This document shows positions 1 to 8,766 of a stretch of DNA of 64,000 bases, piece after piece (the first letter of the stretch is position 1; each line of letters starts with the position of its first letter). The notes beneath the pieces are model-generated. The model was not told the DNA's origin and did not search any database. It worked only from the letters and a program-made list of their open reading frames with translations. A program made the position numbers and the translations under genes. The stretch is from the NCBI RefSeq assembly GCF_011300685.1, contig NZ_CP049864.1, forward strand, positions 2,100,885 through 2,164,884, written 5' to 3'. The DNA is from Lysobacter sp. HDW10. Lineage in GTDB: Bacteria > Pseudomonadota > Gammaproteobacteria > Xanthomonadales > Xanthomonadaceae.

Positions 1-259
1 AAGGCACATTGAGCTGACGTTTCACTTCAGCGAGTACACGCAAGCCTTCTTCCATGCCCGGGCCGCGAAAACTGTTCACGGAGGTTCGGTTCGCTTTGTC
101 GAAGCTGGATTTGAAGATGAAAGGAATCCCCAAGCTTTGGGTGATTTCTTTCAAAGTGCCTGCGGTATCGACCTGCAATTGTTCGGATTCGACAACACAC
201 GGGCCCGCAATGAGAAAAAACGGCTTGTCCAGCCCAACTTCAAAACCGCAAAGATTCAT
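1..259 (-). CDS. kdsA: 3-deoxy-8-phosphooctulonate synthase, N-terminal part (cut by window edge)
   Basis: The minus strand from an ATG at 259 reads [20 protein letters not shown] followed by CVVESEQLQ, and later [12 protein letters not shown] and [10 protein letters not shown]. These are the N-terminal blocks of KdsA, which condenses arabinose 5-phosphate with phosphoenolpyruvate to give Kdo 8-phosphate for LPS lipid A/core synthesis in the cytoplasm. Only the first 86 codons are present; the rest lies left of the window. An AAGGA ribosome site sits about 7 nt before the ATG. The gene starts 29 bp after the pyrG stop in the same direction, so a pyrG-kdsA operon, common in proteobacteria, is likely. 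Confidence 0.92.
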   Translation of the reverse strand, partial: MNLCGFEVGLDKPFFLIAGPCVVESEQLQVDTAGTLKEITQSLGIPFIFKSSFDKANRTSVNSFRGPGMEEGLRVLAEVKRQLNVP

Positions 260-288
260 TCAAATATCCTTTTCGCGAGCTGCAGCGA

Positions 289-2004
<1,716 letters not shown>

Positions 2005-2230
2005 TTACCGATTCGTACCGGGAGTTGCTCGCCTTTCTGCAAAGGCAATAGAAAAGTCCGTCAACACCGCGTGAGCCACATCATGAAAGCGGGCTACTAA
2101 AAGCGGAGACGATTCGCCGACGTGTTGGCTTGCCTTCGTGCATGTGGTGATCGCGAGGACTAAACCACGGAAGATTTGTTGCTTGTCGTGTCCTGAGCTA
2201 ACGCAACAGATAACAAACGCCCATCTACTA

Positions 2231-2265
2231 TTGCATTCTACAAATATCTTTGTAGAATTGCATTT
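2231..2265 (+). promoter_or_regulatory. arsR promoter with embedded palindromic operator; probable leaderless start
   Basis: TTGCAT at 2231-2236 (-35), a 16-bp spacer, TAGAAT at 2253-2258 (-10, 5 of 6 to consensus), then exactly 7 nt to the ATG at 2266. A perfect inverted repeat TTCTACAAA-TATC-TTTGTAGAA occupies 2236-2257, covering the spacer and -10. It is a natural ArsR autorepression site. No Shine-Dalgarno can fit between operator and ATG, so transcription probably starts at or next to the A of the start codon. The promoter assignment is inference from spacing; the palindrome is directly visible. Confidence 0.7.
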
Positions 2266-2613
2266 ATGAACGATGATGCTGCCATATCCGCTTTATCCGC
2301 CCTTGCGCACGCAGACCGGCTGACCGCCTTCCGACTTTTAGTGAAGGCGGGTCCCAAAGGTGTTGCATCGGGCGACATTGCCGAGCGTCTCTCGATTCCG
2401 CCGACGCGAATGAGTTTTCACTTGGCCACGCTAGAACGGGCTGCGCTTGTGCGTTCGTGGCGTGACGGTCGGCGGGTGCTCTATGCGGCCAGCTACGAAA
2501 ATATGCGCCAGCTCCTGGCCTTTCTCACCGCGGACTGCTGCTCAGGGAACCCTGAAATCTGCGGCGACCTCATCAAACTCGCGCCCGTCTGCACTTCGGA
2601 TGCTTGCCCATGA
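2266..2613 (+). CDS. arsR: ArsR-family arsenic-responsive repressor
   Basis: A 115-residue winged-helix repressor with the ArsR fold: ALAHADRLTAFRLLV, the recognition region GDIAERLSIPPTRMSFHLATLE, and the wing RSWRDGRRVLYAA. The usual ELCVCDL metal site in the DNA-binding helix is missing. Instead Cys91, Cys92, Cys99, Cys109 and Cys114 cluster at the C-terminus (DCCSGNPEIC...CTSDAC). This resembles ArsR types that bind As(III) through C-terminal cysteines, so the protein probably dissociates from its operator on arsenite binding. It heads the arsRCHB operon, and its stop overlaps the arsC start (ATGA). The ATG lies 8 bp after a perfect palindrome, consistent with autoregulation. Confidence 0.92.
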   Translation: MNDDAAISALSALAHADRLTAFRLLVKAGPKGVASGDIAERLSIPPTRMSFHLATLERAALVRSWRDGRRVLYAASYENMRQLLAFLTADCCSGNPEICGDLIKLAPVCTSDACP

Positions 2614-3065
2614 GTAATCGCACGTCCGCACATGTCCAATGTGGCCCAACCATGACCGTCACCATTTACCACAACCCTTCCTGCGGCACGTCCCGCAACA
2701 CACTAGAAATGATCCGACAGTCGGGCGAAACACCCGAAGTCATAGAGTACCTGCAGGTGCCGCCGACTCGGGCAAAGCTCGCGGAGTTGATCGCCGACAT
2801 GGGCATGGTCCCGCGCGACCTGTTACGTCAGAAGGGCACGCCCTACGTTGAGCTTGGATTGGAGAATCAGGCGTTGACCGACGACCAGCTCTTGGACGCG
2901 ATGATGGCGCATCCCATCCTCATCAACAGGCCGATCGTCGTGACCGAAAAGGGCACGGCACTGTGCAGACCTTCGGAGAAAGTTCTGGACCTCCTAGCCA
3001 AACCAATCGCGACGTTTATGAAGGAAGACGGCGAAGTCGTGGGGACATTCGGGACCTTCGCGTGA
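2610..3065 (+). CDS. arsC: Arsenate reductase, glutaredoxin-dependent type
   Basis: Contains the class signature [17 protein letters not shown] with the catalytic Cys in SCGTSRN, then [38 protein letters not shown] and [11 protein letters not shown]. These are the thioredoxin-fold ArsC blocks and conserved arginines that reduce arsenate to arsenite with glutathione/glutaredoxin. Start choice: ATG 2610 overlaps the arsR stop as ATGA (translational coupling) and gives a 14-residue extension before the family start. ATG 2652 ([11 protein letters not shown]) matches the usual N-terminus but has no ribosome site. Either is possible. The product arsenite would be exported by the ArsB encoded downstream. 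Confidence 0.95.
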   Translation: MSNRTSAHVQCGPTMTVTIYHNPSCGTSRNTLEMIRQSGETPEVIEYLQVPPTRAKLAELIADMGMVPRDLLRQKGTPYVELGLENQALTDDQLLDAMMAHPILINRPIVVTEKGTALCRPSEKVLDLLAKPIATFMKEDGEVVGTFGTFA

Positions 3066-3787
3066 ACGAAAATCTGTTGAACGATTTGCCGAATATCGAC
3101 TCGGCCCAACTCCATCCTATCGATACCGGCATCCTAGCCGCGCCTAGCGATCCGACCCATCCACCGCGCATCTTGGTGCTCTACGGCTCCATACGTGAAC
3201 GCTCTTACTCGCGTTTTCTCGCGCAGGAGGCGGCGCGGTTGTTGCATTGGTATGGCTGCGAAGTGCAAATTTTTGACCCACGCGACCTACCGCTTCCCGA
3301 TGGCGCGGCTCCGGATCATCCCAAAGTTCATGAACTGCGCGAGCTGGCCAATTGGTCTGAGGGCATGGTGTGGGTGAGCCCGGAGCGCCATGGAGCAATG
3401 ACCGGGACTATGAAGGCGCAAATCGATTGGATTCCGCTGACGGAAGGCGCGAAGCGGCCAACCCAAGGCAAGACTTTGGCCGTCATGCAAGTTTCCGGCG
3501 GCTCGCAGAGCTTCAACGCGGTCAACCAACTCCGTGTCCTCGGCCGCTGGATGCGCATGGTGACAATCCCCAACCAATCATCCGTCGCCAAGGCGTTCCA
3601 AGAGTTTGACGAGGCCGGCCGCATGAAATCTTCGTCCTACTACCAGCGCTTGGTCGATGTCTGCGAAGAACTGGTCAAGTTCACGTGGCTCGTGCGCGGT
3701 CGATCCGCTTATCTCACGGATCGATATTCCGAACGTGTGGAGAGCGCCGAGGCGCTTTCCGCACGCGTCAACCAGCGCTCAATCTAA
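3062..3787 (+). CDS. arsH: ArsH NADPH-dependent FMN reductase / organoarsenical oxidase
   Basis: A 241-residue flavodoxin-fold protein. It shows [25 protein letters not shown] (FMN phosphate loop), [24 protein letters not shown], and [22 protein letters not shown], all typical of ArsH. Characterised ArsH enzymes reduce flavin with NADPH and oxidise trivalent organoarsenicals to less toxic pentavalent forms. The start is a GTG at 3062 that overlaps the arsC stop (GTGA), so the genes are translationally coupled. An open frame extends upstream inside arsC, but the homologous N-terminus ([11 protein letters not shown]) argues for the GTG. It is third in the ars operon, before arsB. Confidence 0.94.
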   Translation: MNENLLNDLPNIDSAQLHPIDTGILAAPSDPTHPPRILVLYGSIRERSYSRFLAQEAARLLHWYGCEVQIFDPRDLPLPDGAAPDHPKVHELRELANWSEGMVWVSPERHGAMTGTMKAQIDWIPLTEGAKRPTQGKTLAVMQVSGGSQSFNAVNQLRVLGRWMRMVTIPNQSSVAKAFQEFDEAGRMKSSSYYQRLVDVCEELVKFTWLVRGRSAYLTDRYSERVESAEALSARVNQRSI

Positions 3788-3805
3788 AGTTTTCCGGCGC
3801 GTGCA

Positions 3806-5113
3806 ATGCTAGCCCTCGCGATCTTTGTCGTCACTCTCATATTCGTCGTTTGGCAACCGCGCGGCTTGGGAATAGGCTCGTCCGCGATCACCGGCGCGGC
3901 TGTCGCACTTGCGACAGGTGTGGTTGGCTGGAATGACATCGGCACGGTATGGGGGATCGTGTGGGACGCCACGTTTACCTTCGTCGCCTTGATCGTGATT
4001 TCACTGATTCTCGATGAGGCTGGGTTCTTTGAATGGGCTGCGCTGCACGTCGCGCGCTGGGGCGGCGGCAATGGTCGAAAACTTTTTCCGCTGGTAGTGC
4101 TGCTAGGCGCAGCGATAGCGGCCGTGTTCGCCAACGACGGTGCCGCGCTGTTGCTGACGCCCATTGTCCTGGCGATTCTATTGCGCCTCGATTTCCCGCC
4201 TGCGGGTGCTTTGGCGTTCACAATCACCTGCGGCTTCATCGCCGACTCCGCAAGCCTGCCGCTGGTGGTATCCAACCTGGTAAACATTGTCACCGCTCAT
4301 TACTTCGGCGTTCCGTTCGACCGCTATGCCGCGATTATGGTGCCAGTCAATCTTGTGTCGGTCGCCGCAACTCTACTGGTGCTCTGGCTTTGGTTCCGTC
4401 GCGATATTCCGGCCAGCTACACAGTAGGCGCGTTGGAGCAGCCCCGAGACGCGATCAGCGATCCAATCGTGTTCCGTGCGGCATTTCCGCTGCTGGCGTT
4501 GTTGCTGATCGCCTACTTCGTCACCGGCCCGCTTGGCATCCCTATCGCACTGGTGACAGGCGCGGCAGCGTTGATCTTGATGACAATCGCGGGGCGCTGG
4601 CTGACTGGCGGCCGAGGCGCGACAGTCGCACTTGGCAAGGTGTTACGCGGCGCGCCATGGCAGATCGTGTTGTTCTCGCTCGGTATGTACCTGATCGTTT
4701 ACGGCCTTGGAAATGCTTGGCTCACAGTGGTTGCTACCCGCGTTCTCACTTGGTTGGCTGCGCAAGGTACGTTCGTTGCCACGATCGGGACCGGCTTTGG
4801 TGTCGCCGCGCTCGCATCAGTGATGAACAACATGCCTTCGACTCTCGTAGGGGCCTTGGCCATCGACGCGGTCAACGTTCCACCGCTTACACGGGAGCTG
4901 ATGATCTATGCAAACGTGGTGGGCAATGATCTCGGCCCTAAGTTCACGCCCATTGGATCGCTGGCGACGCTGTTGTGGTTGCACGTGCTCGCAGGTAAAG
5001 GCCAGCGGATTACTTGGGGCCAATACATGAAGGTCGGGCTCATTCTCACTCCGCCCATTTTGCTAGCCACCTTAATAGCGTTGTGGCTCTGGCTTCCAAT
5101 TGTGACCTCTTGA
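3806..5113 (+). CDS. arsB: Arsenite efflux transporter ArsB
   Basis: A 435-residue inner-membrane protein with about twelve hydrophobic segments. ArsB/ion-transporter superfamily blocks are present: ISLILDEAGFFEWAALHVAR, FANDGAALLLTP, TCGFIADSASLPLVVSNLVN, SVMNNMPSTLVGALAID and VVGNDLGPKFTPIGSLATLLWLH. The length matches bacterial ArsB (about 430). It extrudes As(III)/Sb(III) driven by the proton gradient. It starts 18 bp after arsH as the last gene of the operon; there is no arsA, so the pump is probably a secondary carrier. No strong ribosome site is seen before ATG 3806. Confidence 0.95.
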   Translation: MLALAIFVVTLIFVVWQPRGLGIGSSAITGAAVALATGVVGWNDIGTVWGIVWDATFTFVALIVISLILDEAGFFEWAALHVARWGGGNGRKLFPLVVLLGAAIAAVFANDGAALLLTPIVLAILLRLDFPPAGALAFTITCGFIADSASLPLVVSNLVNIVTAHYFGVPFDRYAAIMVPVNLVSVAATLLVLWLWFRRDIPASYTVGALEQPRDAISDPIVFRAAFPLLALLLIAYFVTGPLGIPIALVTGAAALILMTIAGRWLTGGRGATVALGKVLRGAPWQIVLFSLGMYLIVYGLGNAWLTVVATRVLTWLAAQGTFVATIGTGFGVAALASVMNNMPSTLVGALAIDAVNVPPLTRELMIYANVVGNDLGPKFTPIGSLATLLWLHVLAGKGQRITWGQYMKVGLILTPPILLATLIALWLWLPIVTS

Positions 5114-5133
5114 TGCCTGTGGGCGCGCTGTCC

Positions 5134-5403
5134 TCAAGGACGGCGCTGCTCCTCTTCTTCCTCTTCATCGCCGGTCTTTGACGACTTTTTAGCCTTCTTG
5201 GCGTTGGCGTCGGCCTTGGCCTTCGCCGCCGTATCGGCATGCTGGCTATGATCCATTTGACTATGGTCCATCTTGCTGTGGTCCATGGTTTCTGATGCTT
5301 GCTGTTTGGTCTTGTCGACCTTGGCCTGTGCGAAGGCACCGCCCGCGACAGCCATTGCCGCAGTGCCTACTGCCATCAACACGACCCATTTTTTGAGTTT
5401 CAT
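5134..5403 (-). CDS. Small exported Met/His-rich protein (MDHS repeats)
   Basis: An 89-residue protein with a signal peptide (MKLKKWVVLMAVGTAAMAVA, probable cleavage after GGAFA). It continues with the repeated motif MDHSKMDHSQMDHSQH, then a Lys/Ala-rich stretch and an acidic tail (EEEEEE). MDHxxM motifs occur in copper-binding periplasmic proteins, so metal binding in the periplasm is a reasonable inference, not shown. The ATG at 5403 has a GGAG ribosome site at 6-nt spacing; a GTG 12 nt upstream is in frame but less well placed. It converges on arsB with a 20-bp gap. No family is recognised with certainty. Confidence 0.75.
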   Translation of the reverse strand: MKLKKWVVLMAVGTAAMAVAGGAFAQAKVDKTKQQASETMDHSKMDHSQMDHSQHADTAAKAKADANAKKAKKSSKTGDEEEEEEQRRP

Positions 5404-5503
5404 GCTTTGCTCCACGGTCCTGAATTAGGACACCCTTATTTTCGCAGCTTTAGCTGAACCGCGCCTGCCCGTACACTGTTTGAATCGACTGACTTGGTTA
5501 TTC

Positions 5504-7393
5504 ATGAATACTCGCTACAACGCTTCCGATATTGAAGTCCTATCCGGCCTGGATCCCGTCAAACGCCGTCCGGGCATGTACACCGACACCACGCGGCCGA
5601 ACCATTTGGCCCAAGAAGTCATCGATAACGCGGTCGACGAAGCCCTCGCCGGTCATGCCTCACGCATTGACGTCGTGCTCCACGCAGACGGCAGCTGTGA
5701 AGTGTCAGACGACGGCCGCGGCATGCCGGTGGACATTCACCCCGAGGAAGGCATTCCCGGCGTCGAATTGATCCTGACGCGTTTGCATGCGGGCGGCAAA
5801 TTCAGTAACCGCAACTACACCTTTAGCGGTGGCCTGCATGGCGTCGGTGTTTCGGTCGTCAATGCCTTGTCGACACGCGTGGATGTGTTCATCAAGCGCG
5901 ACGGCAACGAATACAAGATGTCTTTCGCCAACGGCGATCGCACCTCGGCATTGGAAGTGGTTGGGACGGTCGGTAAAAAGAACACAGGCACACGTGTGCA
6001 TTTCTGGCCGGACGGCAAATATTTCGATACACCGAAGTTTTATCTTCGTGCGCTCAAACACCTCTTGCGCGCCAAGGCTGTGCTCTGCCCTGGACTGACC
6101 GTCACTTTGTTTGACGAAGCCAGTGAAGAGAAAGTGCAGTGGTACTACGAAGACGGTCTGAGTGATTATTTGAATGGCGAGTTGGGCGATATCGAACGCT
6201 TGCCACCTGACCTGTTTGTCGGTCAGCTTAAGAAAGACACAGAAACCGTTGACTGGGCGATCGCATGGTTGCCGGAAGGCGAGTTGGTGCAGGAAAGCTA
6301 TGTCAATTTGATTCCGACAGCGCAGCACGGCACCCATGTGAATGGTTTGCGGACTGGGCTCACCATGGCCTTGCGCGAATTCTGTGAATTCCAGAATTTG
6401 CTGCCGCGTGGTGTGAAGTTGGCACCGGAAGATGTGTGGGACCGCGTGGCGTTCGTGCTGTCTTTGAAGATGCAAGAACCGCAGTTCTCCGGCCAGACCA
6501 AAGAGCGCTTAAGTTCACGCCAAGCAGCGGGCTTTATTGAAGGCGCCTCGCACGATGCGTTCTCATTGTGGTTGAACACACATACCGAACTCGCGACGCG
6601 CATTGCGCAACTCGCGATCGAACGTGCGTCCGCGCGTTTGAAGACCGAGAAGCAAATTGTTCGTAAAAAAGTCACGCAAGGTCCTGCCCTGCCCGGCAAG
6701 CTCGCGGATTGTATTTCTCAGGACTTGTCACGCACCGAATTGTTTTTGGTCGAAGGTGACTCTGCAGGTGGCAGTGCACGCCAAGCACGCGACAAAGACT
6801 TCCAAGCAATCTTGCCGCTGCGCGGGAAAATCTTGAACACTTGGGAAGTTGCCTCCGGGCAAGTGCTTGCGTCAGATGAAGTGCATAACTTGGCGATTGC
6901 AATTGGGTGTGACCCCGGCAAAGACGATATCTCTGGCTTGCGTTACGGCAAAGTCGTGATCTTGGCCGACGCGGACTCGGACGGCTTGCATATCGCCACT
7001 TTGTTGGCTGCCTTGTTTGTGCGCCACTTCCCTGCATTGGTCAATGCAGGCCATGTATTCGTCGCAATGCCACCGCTGTTCCGCGTCGATGTGGGCAAGC
7101 AGATGTTCTATGCGCTGGACGAAGAAGAAAAGCGCATTCTGCTTGAGCGCGTCGAGCGCGAAAAAATGAAAGGCGTCGTCAGTGTCACGCGCTTTAAAGG
7201 CTTGGGTGAAATGAATCCCATGCAATTGCGCGAGTCCACAATTCATCCGGACACCCGTCGCTTGGTGCAGTTGACCGTTGATGACGAAGAAGAAACCCGT
7301 AGCTTGATGGATATGCTGCTTGCGAAAAAACGCGCTTCCGACCGCAAGTCGTGGCTCGAACAAAAAGGCGACTTAGCGACGTTGGAGGTTTGA
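5504..7393 (+). CDS. parE: DNA topoisomerase IV subunit B
   Basis: A 629-residue type IIA topoisomerase ATPase subunit. GHKL ATPase motifs: VIDNAVDEALAGHA, DDGRGMPVDIHPEEG and GGLHGVGVSVVNALS. The TOPRIM domain has LVEGDSAGGSARQARD, ILPLRGKILN and the acidic pair in DADSDGLHI. The length (about 630) and lack of the GyrB-specific insertion fit ParE rather than GyrB. With ParC (not in the window) it decatenates daughter chromosomes. ATG 5504 begins the conserved TRYNASDIEVLSGLDPV; an in-frame TTG 24 nt upstream is unlikely. The next gene starts right after its stop. Confidence 0.95.
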   Translation: MNTRYNASDIEVLSGLDPVKRRPGMYTDTTRPNHLAQEVIDNAVDEALAGHASRIDVVLHADGSCEVSDDGRGMPVDIHPEEGIPGVELILTRLHAGGKFSNRNYTFSGGLHGVGVSVVNALSTRVDVFIKRDGNEYKMSFANGDRTSALEVVGTVGKKNTGTRVHFWPDGKYFDTPKFYLRALKHLLRAKAVLCPGLTVTLFDEASEEKVQWYYEDGLSDYLNGELGDIERLPPDLFVGQLKKDTETVDWAIAWLPEGELVQESYVNLIPTAQHGTHVNGLRTGLTMALREFCEFQNLLPRGVKLAPEDVWDRVAFVLSLKMQEPQFSGQTKERLSSRQAAGFIEGASHDAFSLWLNTHTELATRIAQLAIERASARLKTEKQIVRKKVTQGPALPGKLADCISQDLSRTELFLVEGDSAGGSARQARDKDFQAILPLRGKILNTWEVASGQVLASDEVHNLAIAIGCDPGKDDISGLRYGKVVILADADSDGLHIATLLAALFVRHFPALVNAGHVFVAMPPLFRVDVGKQMFYALDEEEKRILLERVEREKMKGVVSVTRFKGLGEMNPMQLRESTIHPDTRRLVQLTVDDEEETRSLMDMLLAKKRASDRKSWLEQKGDLATLEV

Positions 7394-8062
7394 GTGCGTA
7401 TGGCAGACGATCGACACCTTGACTTGGGTTGCGGCAAATTTCCGCGCAACCCGTATGACCGCAAAACGCTGTGTGGCGTCGATATTCGCCCCTTACAGAT
7501 TGAAGGTGTCGACTATCGACCCGCCAATCTCACGCTTGACCCGATTCCGTTTGACGACGACTACTTCGCGTCTGTGTCTGCGTTTGATTTCATTGAACAT
7601 GTGCCGCGCATTTTTCCGACCACCGATGGTCGCGGCACCCGAGCACCTTTCATTGATGTCATGAACGAGGTGTGGCGCGTGCTGGCACCGGGCGGACGCT
7701 TCTATGCCATCACGCCGGCTTGGCCACACCCGCAAGCATTTGCGGATCCGACACACGTCAACATCATTACCGAAGACACCGTGAACTATTTCTGCGGTGA
7801 CAATCCGCTGGGTCGCATGTACGGGTTCACCGGCACCTTCAAGTTGCTGAGGCAAGACTGGGTCAATCCCGAACAATCGCGTCACGCCGACGCCGATAAC
7901 GAAGCCAATGCGCTGCGCGTCAAACGCTACGCATCAGGCGGGAAGCAATTGGCACAGCGCTGGCGTCATTGGTCTCGACGCATGCGCGGCAAACCAGAAG
8001 AGACCTTTGTGGATCAGTTCTGGTTGCGTTGGGAACTCGAAGCGGTCAAACCCGGACGCTAA
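7394..8062 (+). CDS. SAM-dependent methyltransferase (class I)
   Basis: A protein of about 222 residues. The motif I glycine loop HLDLGCGKFPRNP is near the N-terminus, followed by GVDIRPLQIEGVDY (acidic residue binding the SAM ribose), DDYFASVSAFDFIEHV and VWRVLAPGGRFYAITPAWP, as in class I methyltransferases. Substrate unknown. The stop codon of parE is followed directly by a GTG start (7394) with GGAGG 5 nt upstream; an in-frame ATG at 7400 is the alternative. It is probably co-transcribed with parE. The C-terminus is basic and Arg/Trp-rich. Confidence 0.85.
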   Translation: MRMADDRHLDLGCGKFPRNPYDRKTLCGVDIRPLQIEGVDYRPANLTLDPIPFDDDYFASVSAFDFIEHVPRIFPTTDGRGTRAPFIDVMNEVWRVLAPGGRFYAITPAWPHPQAFADPTHVNIITEDTVNYFCGDNPLGRMYGFTGTFKLLRQDWVNPEQSRHADADNEANALRVKRYASGGKQLAQRWRHWSRRMRGKPEETFVDQFWLRWELEAVKPGR

Positions 8063-8083
8063 ACTGCGCCGAATCTGTCCGGC

Positions 8084-8626
8084 TTACATCGCCTTCAGCG
8101 CGTCGAGTGTGGCTTTGACGTGGCCGTTGGGGCTCATTTCTGAGTGCACATGCACAATTTTTCCGCTGGGCGCGATCACATACGACGTCCGGCTGGACCA
8201 GCCCGGCTTCAACGCCAGAACCGCATCATAGGTCTTGGCAATCTTCGCCCCCGGATCCGCAGCGACTGGAAATTTACCGCTGCACAGCTTCGTGTCTGCG
8301 GAGAACTTTGAGAGTTGATCAAGATTGCCCGCAGTGACCCCGATCACCGTGGCCTTGTAGGTTTTGAATTGATCAATCGCCTCAGAGAACAAGTGCGCTT
8401 CTACATTGCAGCCCGAGGTATAGGCCGCGGGGAAGAAATACACAACTACCGGCCCCTTCTTCAGGGCGTCTGCGAGGGTGAATGTGAACGCCTTACCGCC
8501 TAAATAGGCCTGTGCTTTGAAGCTCGGCGCGGTGTCGCCCGCTTTCAATTCCGCGTTGGCAGGTGCAGCCATGAAGACGACTGCAGCAACGGCTGCGACC
8601 AATGTGCGCTGAAGGGCAGTATTCAT
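8084..8626 (-). CDS. Exported peroxiredoxin (AhpC/TSA, BCP/PrxQ-like)
   Basis: A 180-residue protein with a signal peptide (MNTALQRTLVAAVAAVVFMA, cleavage after APANA). The thioredoxin-fold peroxiredoxin core shows KAGDTAPSFKAQA, VVVYFFPAAYTSGCNVEAHLF with the peroxidatic Cys in YTSGC, and RTSYVIAPSGKIVHVHSEM. The Cys in DTKLCSGKF may act as resolving residue. It would reduce peroxides in the periplasm. The start ATG at 8626 is preferred because it gives a clean signal peptide; another ATG lies two codons upstream. It diverges from the S9 peptidase gene. Confidence 0.88.
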   Translation of the reverse strand: MNTALQRTLVAAVAAVVFMAAPANAELKAGDTAPSFKAQAYLGGKAFTFTLADALKKGPVVVYFFPAAYTSGCNVEAHLFSEAIDQFKTYKATVIGVTAGNLDQLSKFSADTKLCSGKFPVAADPGAKIAKTYDAVLALKPGWSSRTSYVIAPSGKIVHVHSEMSPNGHVKATLDALKAM

Positions 8627-8766
8627 GTGCATACGTCTCAAAACCGAGTGAGCCCAGAGCATACGCGCGTGCCGTCATGGATGCGAGAAGGCGACGACAC
8701 TGGACGGCATGCAGGTCATCGCGGTAGCGTAGTCAAGTTGCATTTCAGACACTTTTTGGGGACAAC

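Noticed and set aside
5705-6475. Long antisense frame inside parE.
   Set aside because: Opposite-strand frame with no start signal or domain; parE coding is unambiguous. Similar long antisense frames within dnaE2, czcA, pyrG, alaS and recA were dismissed for the same reason.
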